A stretch of 64,000 nucleotides of DNA, taken from NCBI GenBank assembly GCA_019787685.1, contig JAHNUO010000012.1:434001-498000 (forward strand), given 5' to 3'. Each line of letters starts with the position of its first letter. Position 1 is the stretch's first letter. The translations under genes were made by a program, and so were the position numbers. Source of the stretch: Chiua virens. Lineage: Eukaryota > Basidiomycota > Agaricomycetes > Boletales > Boletaceae. Shown here piece after piece: positions 36,489 through 47,902 of this stretch. The notes under the pieces are model-generated. The model had not been told where the DNA came from. It searched no databases and saw nothing but the letters and a program-made list of their open reading frames with translations.

Positions 36489-39400
36489 ACCCCTCTAGAT
36501 TCTTGTTGCCTCCCATCGCGCTTCCATCCCGTGTAGACTTAGCCATCCACTTATGCGGCATCCCCTGGCATCGTTTTTTTCTCTCCACATGACATCACAC
36601 TCCAGAGCATCGCATCATTTAGAGACAACACTTGCATACCTAGCTATATTCATACCATGGCATCTCTCTCTCTCGCTTTACCTTTCTTTGCTTTGGGTTC
36701 CACTCCGATGCCCAGCGCTCGGAAAAATCGACCGTCTGCGACCGTATCTACATTCCATCCTTTCTCTTCGGTTTTGTATCTAGCAGGTCATCTTTCCTTA
36801 GTCGTATCATCTAATTAACCAGAACATGTTCAAAACATCGCCGTGTACCTGCCGTACGACCAAATTTCTTTTCCAGGGTAAACCAAGGAACCCGTATGTT
36901 GGCGTCCTACTTGTAGCAATATATCTCGACTGCTTTGACATCCGCGACAAGTACCAGACTCATTGCTACCAGGGCACCCAACGTAAATATGTCATGTCAA
37001 CAAGTCATGACATGACATGGATCGTTCAGACGCTGCACGTGCAGTGAGCCACCTTATGGGTTCATCGACACCCGCTGCGCCCAGGCAAGCCATATGATAA
37101 CCTGATGGTATGATCGTGTCAACGGACATGAGCGAGGGACGGGCGTCGCCCGGCTTCCTCCGAGCGTGTTATCCACTGAGGGACGGAGAGACCCGTTCCG
37201 TTCCCGTGTGGACGCTCGTCTATACATAGATGGCTAGATAAACACGACAGCCCAGATAGCGATAGACGTAGGTCGAACCTGATCTCCGCCCGGAACAAGC
37301 TCAAGACCGATGCGTACAGGAACGTGTTCATCAAAAGCGGTACATTGTCCTTGTCCTTGTCCGAGCTTATTTGCTGAGACGGATCATGAAACTATGTGGC
37401 CGAGTATGGATAAGTTCGTGGGTTGATGGTGGCAGCGCGACAGTGGCTTGTCTCTGTTTGTGATCTGATATATGACCATATCCCAACGGTTGGTTTTAAT
37501 CAACGCCCATCGGACCACATGGTGGTCGCGTCGCGGTATGGACGGCTAGATGAGCAATGGAATGGAATCATTCATTTCGACTGCGCATCATGATCGTTTC
37601 TCGAGTCACCATACAGTAGGACGCGTCTACGTACGCAAGGCCTTCATTGCCTTGGTAAGACGCCGTATCGACGCGTATGGGCGCTCGAGCATCCCCGCGT
37701 TGCTGACAGCGATCGTTAGTCATGCGCAGCAACACAGCGTCGTTCTACACCATCCACGCTTCCGCATCAGCCAACATACTATGAGCCTCTCCGTCCGCGT
37801 CATCGGAAGCTGACGCATCTCGTCAAGCCCCAATCACGACCCCCGCATCTTCCCGTCTCGTTTCAAACCCTCGCGCAAGCAGGGATAAATACCGGGTCAG
37901 GGTATCCGCGTTTTATATCCCTCAAGCCTGGCAATTTAAAAACGCGTTCATTGCAACGGCGCGGGTCGCCGGTCACCGCCCACGTCGGCGTTTGACCCTG
38001 TCGAGATGTCGATGCGGCAGGATGGCGACTTGAGACACGGTGCGTGTCGAAGCTCGGAAGGTGCCGTGTGGCGTCTGGTATCATGAGTCAAACGATTCAG
38101 CGTTGGTCGACGTGGGTGGCGGTAGTGGTATCGCTGTCACCTGTGAGGCTTGGGAGGGCTGATAACGCCAAGCGAAAACGACGACGGACGGTTGTGCCAG
38201 CATTGCAGGTAGGGTGTTTGAGGGAGCGTTCCTGTCAACTTCGCGGTCCGTGGCGGTTGCTCAGGCCCGGTCGTGATGAGAAAGTCTTGTCCTGGCCCTG
38301 GTCTCAGAGTCAGAGACACAGCGCCATAGGCTTTATCGTCGACACGCTAGATCATGATCATTGGACGCTGCATACGCTGACGTACGTGCGTACGTACGTA
38401 CGACATGGTCTTTATGCATGACCTTTGGCCAATCTGGAAGGATTTCTCATGGTGAACTGTCTCAAGTCTGAAACTACTTGATGCGACTTAGCTTGAACCT
38501 TGTTTTCCGTGGCGGCCCATTTTTCAATCCGCCGCGCTATCCATGGACGACAGGCGTTTGAACTAGAAGACTGCGGGCATTTGGCGGGCGCCGCCTGACA
38601 GTCTGAATCGATCCGATCATTGATATGGATGATGAGCACCTATCGTCAAAACGGGGACTGTCAATGATAAGAGTAGGTCCATATGTATGAGTGTCTATCG
38701 CTTGAACGCTGGTGTACGCCAAATCGCCGCGGCGCGCTATCACTGCCATGTCACTGTCAGTCGCTCGTCAACCGGTCAGTGTCATAGGAATGCAGATTTG
38801 AACCCGGTACCCACGGTCCTGACACCCATCGTGTGCCAATCGAAAGCTCGTTCTCGTACCGGCTTCTGATGCGCGGGTCACTCCGACCTTGCAAGACATG
38901 GCTCTCACCCCACACGTCGCCCTGTTGTCAGAGCCACGGTCCACTCGGGGATCACCGCTCGGGCCGACACGTTTTTTCCCGGGACACCACCACCCGGAAT
39001 CGGGATGACCTACGTGGACGCACGTCGGATGCTTCGGAAGGACACCGGAGCGCAGTGAGACGGATCGACCAACTTTGTTCCGTCTATAACTGTACCCTGT
39101 ATGGATGTTGCGTTGCGACATGACGACTATCTCCTGGGAGGCATTGCCACTGCGCTGGGCGTCCCAGAACAGACACTTTGGGACGCGCGGGACCAGTTTC
39201 GTCCCCACGTCCCCGGACGTATCCCAGAGTCAGGGTTCAGCCCGTCAAGACAGACGACAACGCTGTTCAGGGTCCAGGACACCACACCTTTTTTATACGA
39301 GGGACAGCACGTGCGTGGCACGCGTGACACACACCGGTGTGTGATCATTTACAGCAACACGTTGACGCGCGAGATTGTATAGATCCCCGCGCCTAACCCT

Positions 39401-39599
39401 TTCGTGGACGACGCCGCATCGGCAAATCGCCCGTGGGCCCTTGAAGGTTTGCGTTTGGTGAGACGCCGTTGGACCTACTTACTTATCGTGACGGAAGACA
39501 CGTGATGGACCCTAGCGCCCGGGCATGGGACGAACGTCAAGGTTGGATGGACGACTGTCGATCAGGACTCAGGAGGGGTTCCTAGCGGTCTACAGACGA
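36489..39599. other. Gene-poor region
   Basis: No supportable gene over 3 kb. Frames are short, overlap on both strands and lack domains. A (CGTA)n microsatellite occurs at about 38,381-38,402. Confidence 0.4.
38381..38402. repeat. CGTA microsatellite
   Basis: About five imperfect CGTA/CGTG units (CGTACGTGCGTACGTACGTA) in non-coding DNA. Confidence 0.7.
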
Positions 39600-41215
39600 T
39601 CCAATGAATGGATGTGCTTGGCAGGTCCCTGGTCGACACTGTGCACCGTTTGTTTCCAAGGTACTTTCAAGGTTTTTGTGGGGACGCGTCGGACCTGAGA
39701 CCGCCCTGCCCATTACGCACGCCACCCTCCAAAATCAGACACGACCCATCGCTGGCGACGCCGCTCAGCGGCCCTGATTTGGGCAGCTTATCAGACTTGA
39801 TGGACGGGCTGGGTCAGGGAGCGGGGCTCCGCCAGGGCCGGTGGCCCAGACCGTGAGGTGCTTCCGACTGGTGCGTTGGCACTTCACTTCAGCCAATAAA
39901 GTCGTCGCTCCGCTGATCACTGGCCTCTACAAGGGCCGTTCAAATGCACTTGAAGATCAGGTCCGGTCAGGTCGGGTGCATTCAGTTGATAGCTTGACTC
40001 TGAATCCGATTGGTGTCAATGCGAACGCAGGAACCTTGGACAGGTGGGGTGCGCCATTTCCGATCGCAGCTGGTCTGAGTGACTGTGATTCCTAACTTGC
40101 TTGTTGGGCGCAACTTGCAAGCCAGAATGTGGGGTATTACCCCCACTCGATCGCTTCACAGAGCTCCCTTCAACCAATAGAGTAATCGCACCGTCGATCA
40201 CAGACGAGGCTCTCGAGGCTGTTTCAAATTGATGCACTAGACGGTCAGGCCCGCGTCCGGTCAGGTCGGACGCATTCAATTGGTCCCTTCGGTTCTTATT
40301 CAATGGGCGCGCGAGCTTGACAAATGAGCTAGCCGTTCAAGTTCACCTGAAAATTGCAGTCACTTTGAATTGTCTACTCGGTCCCTAGTTCGGTTCTGGT
40401 TGGGCGCAACTTGCAAGAGGTAATAACGTTGTTGTTTAATCGTAATCCTTATCACTCACTGGCAGGTCGCCGTTGTTCCAACTTGAAGTTCATACGAAAC
40501 TACTCGGTCCCTGGTTCGGCTCGTGTTGGGCGCAACTTGCAAGAAGGAACATTGTCGTCCAATCGTCATCGTCATCACTCAGGTCGCCAGTTGCTTCAAG
40601 TTCATACGAAACTATTCGGTCCCTGGTTCGGCTCGTGTTGGGCGCGAACAAGAGCTTCCTTGATCCCCGTGGGCTGCATAGCTGTTCTCGAATAGCGGTC
40701 GCCGGATACATCCTCAGGGCGGGCGGTGCCGAGGGACCTTTACCATGTTGGTCATGCGATAACGTATCGCCAACGTTGCGCCGGGATGGAGGGCTCTCCA
40801 AGTTCCGATTACAAGATGGGTGCCCGGATCAGTAAATTGTCAACGTGTCCTGGCTCTAATAGTATTCCGGAACGCGTTGGGACTCGGAAAACCAAGGTCA
40901 AGGAAGTTCGAATCGATGCAAACTTGAGAGTGAGATCACGATGGCGCATCTCGGAGATATCCAGTCGCACTTACGATCACGACACTTCACGCTTCAAGAA
41001 TCTCAACCCATGCAGGGTTCACACCTGGTCAGGGTTTGGCCCATTACCAGTGGGGGGAAGGTCACACGCATCTCTCGTGGCGTCTGTTTCATCCTTTCCG
41101 ATGCGTCGGACTCTTTCCAGTGCCAGCATCAGTTCGTCACCATAATGACACTGTTGGCTTTTCTTGAATACAAGTATGATTCGAAAAAAATTCTGGAAGC
41201 GGGAGGACTCGGGAA
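39600..41215. repeat. Diverged non-coding duplication, unit 1
   Basis: Shares ordered blocks with 41,690-42,640: a GGCAGG...TGGTCGA start, TTTCCAAGGT, GTGGGGACGCGT, GCGGGGCTCCGCCAGGGCC-like, GATCA(C/T)TGGC with CTACAAGGGCCGTT, GGTCAGGTC, then CTCGGTCC(C/T) and GCATACGTATCGC-like blocks near the end. Within this unit the block GGTCCCTGGTTCGGCTCGTG plus TTGGGCGC recurs at about 40,390, 40,505 and 40,620, so it is itself a tandem array of about 110 bp. No conserved reading frame was found. Probably old repetitive DNA. Confidence 0.6.
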
Positions 41216-41689
41216 CTGAGGCTTAGGCCGTCTCAGCAACGCCTGAAGCTGCAACGCGCAAGGTCATCAGCCACGTGTCTTTGTTCTTTCTCAATGTTTC
41301 ACTTTATTGACGAGTCGCGCGTTGTCACCTCAGGCTCCGAGTCCCCCGCATTCGTCATTTTTTTGCTTCCTACTTGTTCATATAGCATGTGACATAGACT
41401 AATCTGTTTCGTAAGATGTGGAAACTATGATTATTTGATAAATCGATGGACGAAGAAGGTACAATCAATGATGATGATCTGCTGCTGAATCAGTGCTGAT
41501 CGTCGAACACACTTTATTTGAGACAGATTGCTTAGTAGATCCCTGAGTCCAACTCATTCACAGGTGGCGTTGTGAAGAACCATTGGACCAATCATGGTAC
41601 TGGAAGACGAATGTCCTGACGAGTTTGATATACGACGCCCAACCTTCACTGGAAAGCTTCAAGGTCGGATCGATGAGGGTCCCTTTGAG

Positions 41690-42640
41690 TTGAATGAATG
41701 AATGGTCTTGGCAGGCCTGTGGTCGAGACGGGCTGTTTCCAAGGTGCTTACTTTCAAGGTTATCGTGGGGACGCGTACCGGGCCTGAGGCCTAAGATCAG
41801 TGCAATACCCCAAAATCGGATTTAGAGACAAACGAGTCATCGCCAGCGATACTGCTCATCAGCCCTGAATGAGGAGCTTATCAGCGCTAGTGATTGACGG
41901 GGTGAAGCGGGGCCAGGGCCAACGGTCCAGGCCGTGGGGCATTAATACCTGACCCGATCACTGACGGGTGCTTGAATCAGGCCATTGAATAAACTTGTAG
42001 AGTTGTCACTCAGCCGATCATTGGCGAGGCTCTACAAGGGCCGTTTCAAATTGATAATCATCATGTACCTAATTCGGGTCAGGTCAGATCAGATATGTTC
42101 AATCAATTGACACATCCAAGCTGGCTTCTATTCAATGGGATCCAAGTCAAGTGGGTTTTCCATTCGTCGATTGAAATCGCTCAGCTGAATACTCGGTCCT
42201 TAGCTTGGTTCTGGTTGGGAGCTTGAGGGAAGAGTCCCGTCCTCCAATCGCAATCCTCAACGCTCAGGTCACTTCATACTTCTTGTTTCCTACTTCAGTT
42301 CGTGTTGGGCACCAAAAAGAACCTGAACCCCGTTACGGGGCCAAGTGGGCTGGCCGTTCTGCAATCTCAGTTGAAGGATATAGTCTCGGCCCTTCAGAAA
42401 ACCTTCGCTGTGCTGGTGATGCAGTATATCGCTGACGTTGCGGGATATTGTGAGATAAGTCCCCGGACCGGTGGGTTTCAACGATTCGGCTCTATGGTCC
42501 GGACGCGTCAAGAATTGGAAAACAGGATCCAAGTGAGCTCGAGATGTAGTAGAGATCACGACGTCATCCGAATCGATGGATCACCATATTTTAGAGGAAG
42601 GCGACATGTTTCATGAACTTCGAGCGATTACTGGTTCCCA
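41690..42640. repeat. Diverged non-coding duplication, unit 2
   Basis: Second copy of the segment at 39,600-41,215, in the same orientation and about 2.1 kb away, with many substitutions and without the internal 110-bp triplication. The end of the similarity is the block GATGCAGTATATCGCTGACG near 42,418, matching GATAACGTATCGCCAACG-type sequence near 40,760. Confidence 0.55.
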
Positions 42641-44331
42641 CCAGTGATTGGTTTGACATTGTGGTGGTTACATGTCTATCTTGTTCATCGGTTCAGATCA
42701 ACGGCGTGGCACATCATGCGTCATGATCCGTCCAGGACCTAAACGAGGGCTAGGCTAAGAGAGAACCCTACGCGGGGCTATTGCATGTCGAGGGTAAAGT
42801 ATGACTCCGTGTACAGGATTTGATACGTCATTTCGACTCGTCTGAGGGCGCTAGAACTCGAACCTATAAGACAACGCACATAGAATTTGTGGAACTCAGC
42901 CGTGCCAGGACCCGGTTCCGAACTTGAGACAAAACGTTTAGACTCTGCAGTGGACACTCTCTGTCGGCCATCGTTGTCGCCGTCGTCGGGTTGTCGACGC
43001 TCGTGTGGATGTGGTCATCGGGGCACTCTTCCCGACCCCCCACGTCAAGGAACGCCGCAGAGATATGAACGCGGGCTCAAACGCGGTCACTACTACGGAC
43101 TCGAGGCGCCGGCGGAGATGGGTTGAAGAAACTCATCGCGACACCGATACCCGCACTAGCACGTTTGCCAGCACACGTGTGATTACTGATCACACATGGT
43201 GATGATGCACAGACGTCCAAACGTCGAGCATCATCCGGTATAGATTGAACTTTAGCTCTCGGTACCGCGGGACGCGGTGAAGCCGCGCTCGTTGCATGTT
43301 GAAGGGTGTGAGGAAACATTATGGGACGAAGCGGCACGGTCGAGCGCCGGCTTGATTCCGAACTCGGCCGACCCCGGCGAGGGTGGAATCGGAAACGTTT
43401 GATAGTGCGAGGGCCGCACAGGTACATGCTATCTATCAGGTATGAAGAGAAAAAGGAGTTGGACGAGTGTTAGATTTGAATCCAGTTTGGAGTGTATGAG
43501 TGGGTGCGTGGTATTAGGTAGTAGTAAAGCAACCATGTAACTACCTAGATATGCCCCCAGCCCCCCGGCGGGCCCACCAATTCACACGATACGTCACGGT
43601 CCATGTAATTGTCCAGCATAAGGCGCGCGCCTTACCGAACACTAAACAAGGATTACAAAAAAAAAGGTAGTAGTAAGCGTATTCCCTTAGTGTCCGTGCT
43701 CAGGAGGTACTCTAATTTCTGCACCAGGTCGCCAAAACGGACTTTGATCCCTGTGAGACTGCGACTGCGGTCCGCCACTTCAACTTTGGCCATCGTCTGA
43801 CGATGCTTACAATCCAAACCCATTTCCCTTAGTATTTCCTCAAAGCCAAGGGTGGTCACAGTTCAACATTCCAAAGTTGCCACAACGATCATCCCGTCAC
43901 TTGCGCATGTATCATGTCACACGATCGGATCGCGAGTGATCGGCAGCCGCATCGATCTCGGAAGCGACGACATCCGAGGTGGTATCACCACTGGCACTGA
44001 GTCACCGACCCAGTCGGATTTAAGATGTCACGTTCAAACAGTGAATCGTGAATTCGTTTACGAATGTGACGACCACCCCTGCTACCATCGGTCTGACCCT
44101 CGGATCGAGACAGCTGTCCACGTCAATAACGTCAATACGCACGCACACTCACCCCTCTTCAGACTGTGTGCAATACCAAGCATATATAACTGTTTCACAG
44201 GAATATATTCCGTGCAGATTTAAACCCTCGGCTACCTCTTCGTGGGCGTGGACTCGGGATTGTTACAAGGACACTGCCATTGTGGTGCTCTCGAACTCTA
44301 CTCACACTACTCACCCACTAAACTGCACGTC
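42641..44331. other. Intergenic region
   Basis: No gene supported. A plus-strand stretch at about 42,965-43,080 could encode a hydrophobic helix (SAIVVAVVGLSTLVWMW) followed by Ser/Arg-rich residues, but no start or splice context makes a gene. Upstream of 44,332 is the promoter region of the F-box gene. Confidence 0.35.
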
Positions 44332-46174
44332 ATGGCTAGCAGCAGCCTCGATAGGCTTGTCGACGACATTCTGATCCAAATCCTGCAGGTCCTCTCTGTG
44401 ACCACAGTGCTCTCGCTACGCAAGGTGAGTTCCCATTCCCTGTTCATAAGCAAAAAAAGGACAAACACTAACAAGGATGTACGAAGACGTCTCGACGTTA
44501 CTATCTTCTCAGTAAACTCCGATGCGTCTGGTACGCCCGGTTCTGTACCGAGGTCTTTGGACGCAACCTTCCTCTACCTGGACCGCCACGTCCTCTCCCT
44601 CTGCTCTCCGCAACAGAGCTCGAGCAGCGCACACTGCGAGCCCTCTTCCTTGACCAAGCATGGCCACGCTTGTCTGCTGAACTCGCTTATTTCCAGGCAC
44701 GGTCACCGAACTAGCGGCGTGCGTGCCCGTGTGGACCAGGTCATGTTTATTCCGGGCGGGACAGAACTCTTGACCGTGCATGGCGACACGGTGGTGCATT
44801 GGCTCATCGTTAGTTGGCCTGGCCTCGCACACGGATTGAAGCAGATCGGGGAATGGACGCCAGTAGAGGGCGTGCCGTGCCGCGTCGTCAAGGATGGAGA
44901 CGTATCTGGTGTCATTGCCGTCGGACCGAGAGTACCGTCAGGGTGAGTATTTTACTTATTTTTTTCGCATGTTTCTTTGGAGCGAGAGAAAAAAGGGTTC
45001 GCTAACACTCCTCCATACATTAGATCCCATGGCTTTGCCAAGGTGCTATCGACAAGTTTGAAAACGCCATTCATGACGCTGTGTGATTATGCGCGCGTGC
45101 CGGGCGTCGTGGTCGGTATATGGCAACATTTGTTGTTTCTTGATACGAGGGAGCTTGAGGATGGTGGTCTAGAGCTCCTCGACTGGCATGCTCAAACAAC
45201 TGGAACAGCAGTTCTCCCGCGTCTCCCCGGTCTGGTGAGTGTCGTTCGGCCACCGTCGCAGCTGGTTATCTAAAAAAAATGCAACTATTTTTGATGTCTA
45301 TAATTTCCCTCTAGTTTGGCAACTTCCTCGATTTCGTGGTGTTTTCTGGCCATATCTTGGTCGTATGGGAACACTGCGTGAGCGTCTTCCCAGTCCCGCA
45401 TATTCCTGAGGATGGCCAGGTGCTAGTGGAACATAGACGCTGTGTTCATGTTCCAAGAAGCGGTCAGCCGACCAATTGGATTTACAACGTGTGTTGCGCA
45501 CCGCGTCGAATCACCCTGCCTCGATCCAAGTTTCAGTATCGACCAGGGTGCAAATTGGGACATAGACTGGGATCGCGATGGACAAGGCGAACGATGTGCA
45601 TCGCCCAACTTTAGTGTTTCGCCCACGTTAACCATTGCGGCGCGGTCGAGGAGGCGACCAGAGAGCGTGTCTATGACGATGTTGGTGCCGCTTTTCGATG
45701 AGGGGGTCCATATGGAAAAGGGGTCGGGCGCCGACATCAACACCTTTCCATATCGTTTGACGTATCTCTCTCCAAACATGCCAGCGCGGCCGGCTGGAAA
45801 CGAAAGCGGGGAAGACGGCGTAGGCGTAGTGCGATCCAGTACGACGTGCCTGTACGGCGCTCTGTCTTGGTTCGTCTGGAAGGGGCATATACGTCGTAGG
45901 ACGGGAGCTTCGCCTCGTGAGCCCGGGGCTACTCGTCCTGCCACCGTACGACATGCAATTTGGACCGGTTTTTGAGACGGGGAACGCTTTATATGTGGTG
46001 GATCCGCATCGGAAGCGGGATTTGGATCGGTTATACTGGTCCGAGGACATGAATATGAACCATGGTGTGGACGAAGCGAGTGCGAGCGGAGACAAGGTGG
46101 ACTTTGACGAGGGTATGGGACGGTTCGTCGTGGCAAAGGAACACGGCGGCTTCGAGGTCGTGCAACTGGATTAA
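44332..46174 (+). pseudogene. F-box protein with beta-propeller-like C-terminus, three frameshifts
   Basis: Exons 44332-44424, 44487-44942, 45024-45234 and 45315-46174. The N-terminus is a typical F-box (LDRLVDDILIQILQVLS, VLSLRKTSRYYYLLSKLRCVW), which would bind Skp1 in an SCF ubiquitin ligase. The rest has WD-like blades: VDQVMFIPGGTELLTVHGDT, VVVGIWQHLLFLD, FSGHILVVWEH, and LLVLPPYDMQFGPVFETGNA. The frame changes three times, each as if one base were inserted: near 44,700-44,718 (after AELAYFQA), near 45,433 (between LVEH and DAVFMFQEAV) and in the G run at about 45,888-45,891 (WKG to IYVVGREL). Introns cannot explain these. Either the gene is decaying or the sequence has errors. Confidence 0.7.
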
Positions 46175-47030
46175 GGGATATTGCGGAGGCATGAGCGACG
46201 TGCCAGCCCAAGCCGTTTCGGATAGGAGAAGGGGTTTCTTTGTGGCGTGGTGCCGAGGGTAGTGTGTCTGATTAGGATTAGCTTTTTTGCCAGCTCGAGG
46301 GATTGGGGGCGGTGATACTGACGGATTGATCTCGGACTTTGTTAACGTTAATTGCTCTGTTCTTGGATATTGATATCATGAAAGACATCTTGCCTAGTTC
46401 AATATATTGAACATATCATTCGGGGTGGGATCTTGACATCAGATCTGGCTCCGTGCATAATTGCGTCGGCTCCCGGGCAATTAGATTATTATCGGCCGCT
46501 TTTTAGTAATAACCGTATCAAATTGACTGATAGACAATGCAAGACAAAAAAAGAGCACCTCGATCGTTCCAGAACTATTGATCCGAGTTCACATCAATAA
46601 GGGGTTCCTGTCAAAATAGTTTCTACGATCACGTACCATCGTGCTAGAGGCGATGGTGTGATCTAGAATCCACCGCCACCGGCTCGACCTATATTCTGGC
46701 TCCGTAAGTTTGGCATGCTCCAGAATTTGATATCATGATGCGACATATGCAAATGACGCATAAACGTAACCGCGGACGCACTTCGTCTCGGGTCCAGTGT
46801 ACGATGGACAAAAGAGGGGTATGGTGTGAATCTGCTTATTGATAACATCTGATTTGTTCCGAGTCGTGCCATGTTTGGATATCGTCCCAGTCAAGACGAA
46901 CGGTCGAGAGTCTCGTAGACTGTTGAATGTTGAACCTGTCGCTTGCAGCGAGATCGACTTCCACTACTATGATTGATTCGCTAACGTCGCTGTGTTCCAT
47001 CTGCGAAAACCAATGGGTGTTACTCGTCAG
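46175..47030. other. Intergenic region
   Basis: 3' flank of the F-box gene and 5' flank of the tRNA gene. No supportable gene; a short minus-strand frame at 46,663-46,872 has no features. Confidence 0.4.
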
Positions 47031-47121
47031 GGCAAGATGGCCGAGCGGTCTAAGGCGCTGGAATCAGGTTAATATGCCTATCCAGTCCGAAAGGGCACGA
47101 GTTCGAATCTCGTTCTTGTCA
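47031..47121 (+). tRNA. tRNA-Leu (anticodon CAG) with 11-nt intron
   Basis: The sequence folds as a class II tRNA with a long variable arm. The 7-bp acceptor stem is GGCAAGA/TCTTGTC with one G-T pair and discriminator A (47,121). The D arm is TGGCCGAGCGGTCTAAGGCG, typical of leucine. The anticodon stem is CTGGA/TCCAG, with anticodon CAG at 47,065-47,067. An 11-nt intron (47,069-47,079, TTAATATGCCT) sits one base after the anticodon, the standard position. The T arm is ACGAG-TTCGAAT-CTCGT. It reads CUG leucine codons. No CCA is encoded, as usual in eukaryotes. Confidence 0.93.
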
Positions 47122-47902
47122 AATTGTTTTGCTCTTTTCTATACCGCCGGTAAATTTGTGATTTCAAGACAGAATCAAGAATCTTGGTACGAACGCCGAC
47201 CTCGAAGGACTCGAAGTTCACATTCAACTTGAAAGTACAATGGGTGCACGGCATGAAGTATGCATTTTTGAATGGGAGTTATTTCGGAGATGAGTCGGAG
47301 GACTAAGAAGAGAGTACTCACCTCCATTAGGGGATAATCACGACGCCGAGTCACCGTTCTCTCTCGTACATGGACAGCGCAAAGAAAGTTTCCAGGCGAC
47401 ACCCAATTCCTCTTGTCGTCGACTGTCAAGGGTCGTTGTCGAAGTTCTTTTCGGCTCATATAAGTACCTTGCTGGTGCAACGTCTACACTCAGTTACAGT
47501 GCTTTCAGGCACGGACGGTCGTGTCCAAGCAAGTCACCATCGTTGGGAAATGTCAGAGGAGGGAAGACATCGCTTACTGTTACGTCACATTCTCGATCCC
47601 ACGGTACCGTGGAGTCTCAAGTTGGGAGCGCGGCGTAGCAATGCTAACCAGCACCTTTTCCAGAGGAATAGTACGTCTTACTATCCTGTTCAGGTCAGTG
47701 TTATTCTCCTGGTTCGTTTATTGGATCGTCGAAGGGCTGTGCAGGCATTCGCTACTTGGAGTACTGTACATGTTTTGTTTCACGGCATGTTCTGCTGGCA
47801 TGTCACTCTGGATGGACATTAGGGGGTCATCTCACCCATATAATGGCGAAACAACGAACTCGAGGACTTGGCCGTGCGCTTTCGAACCCTCTCCTTTCTA
47901 CG
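47122..47902. other. Intergenic region
   Basis: Between the tRNA and urea transporter copy A. Short overlapping frames only. A weak TATA-like element (TATAAT, 47,839-47,844) lies 59 bases before the copy A start. Confidence 0.4.

Noticed and set aside
40900..40930. GTTCGAATC-like B box suggesting a second tRNA
   Set aside because: No acceptor stem, D arm or anticodon arm can be paired around it.
45423..46211. 262-codon minus-strand frame over the F-box gene
   Set aside because: It is antisense to clear F-box/WD-like exons and Arg/Ser/Pro-rich, as expected for a shadow.
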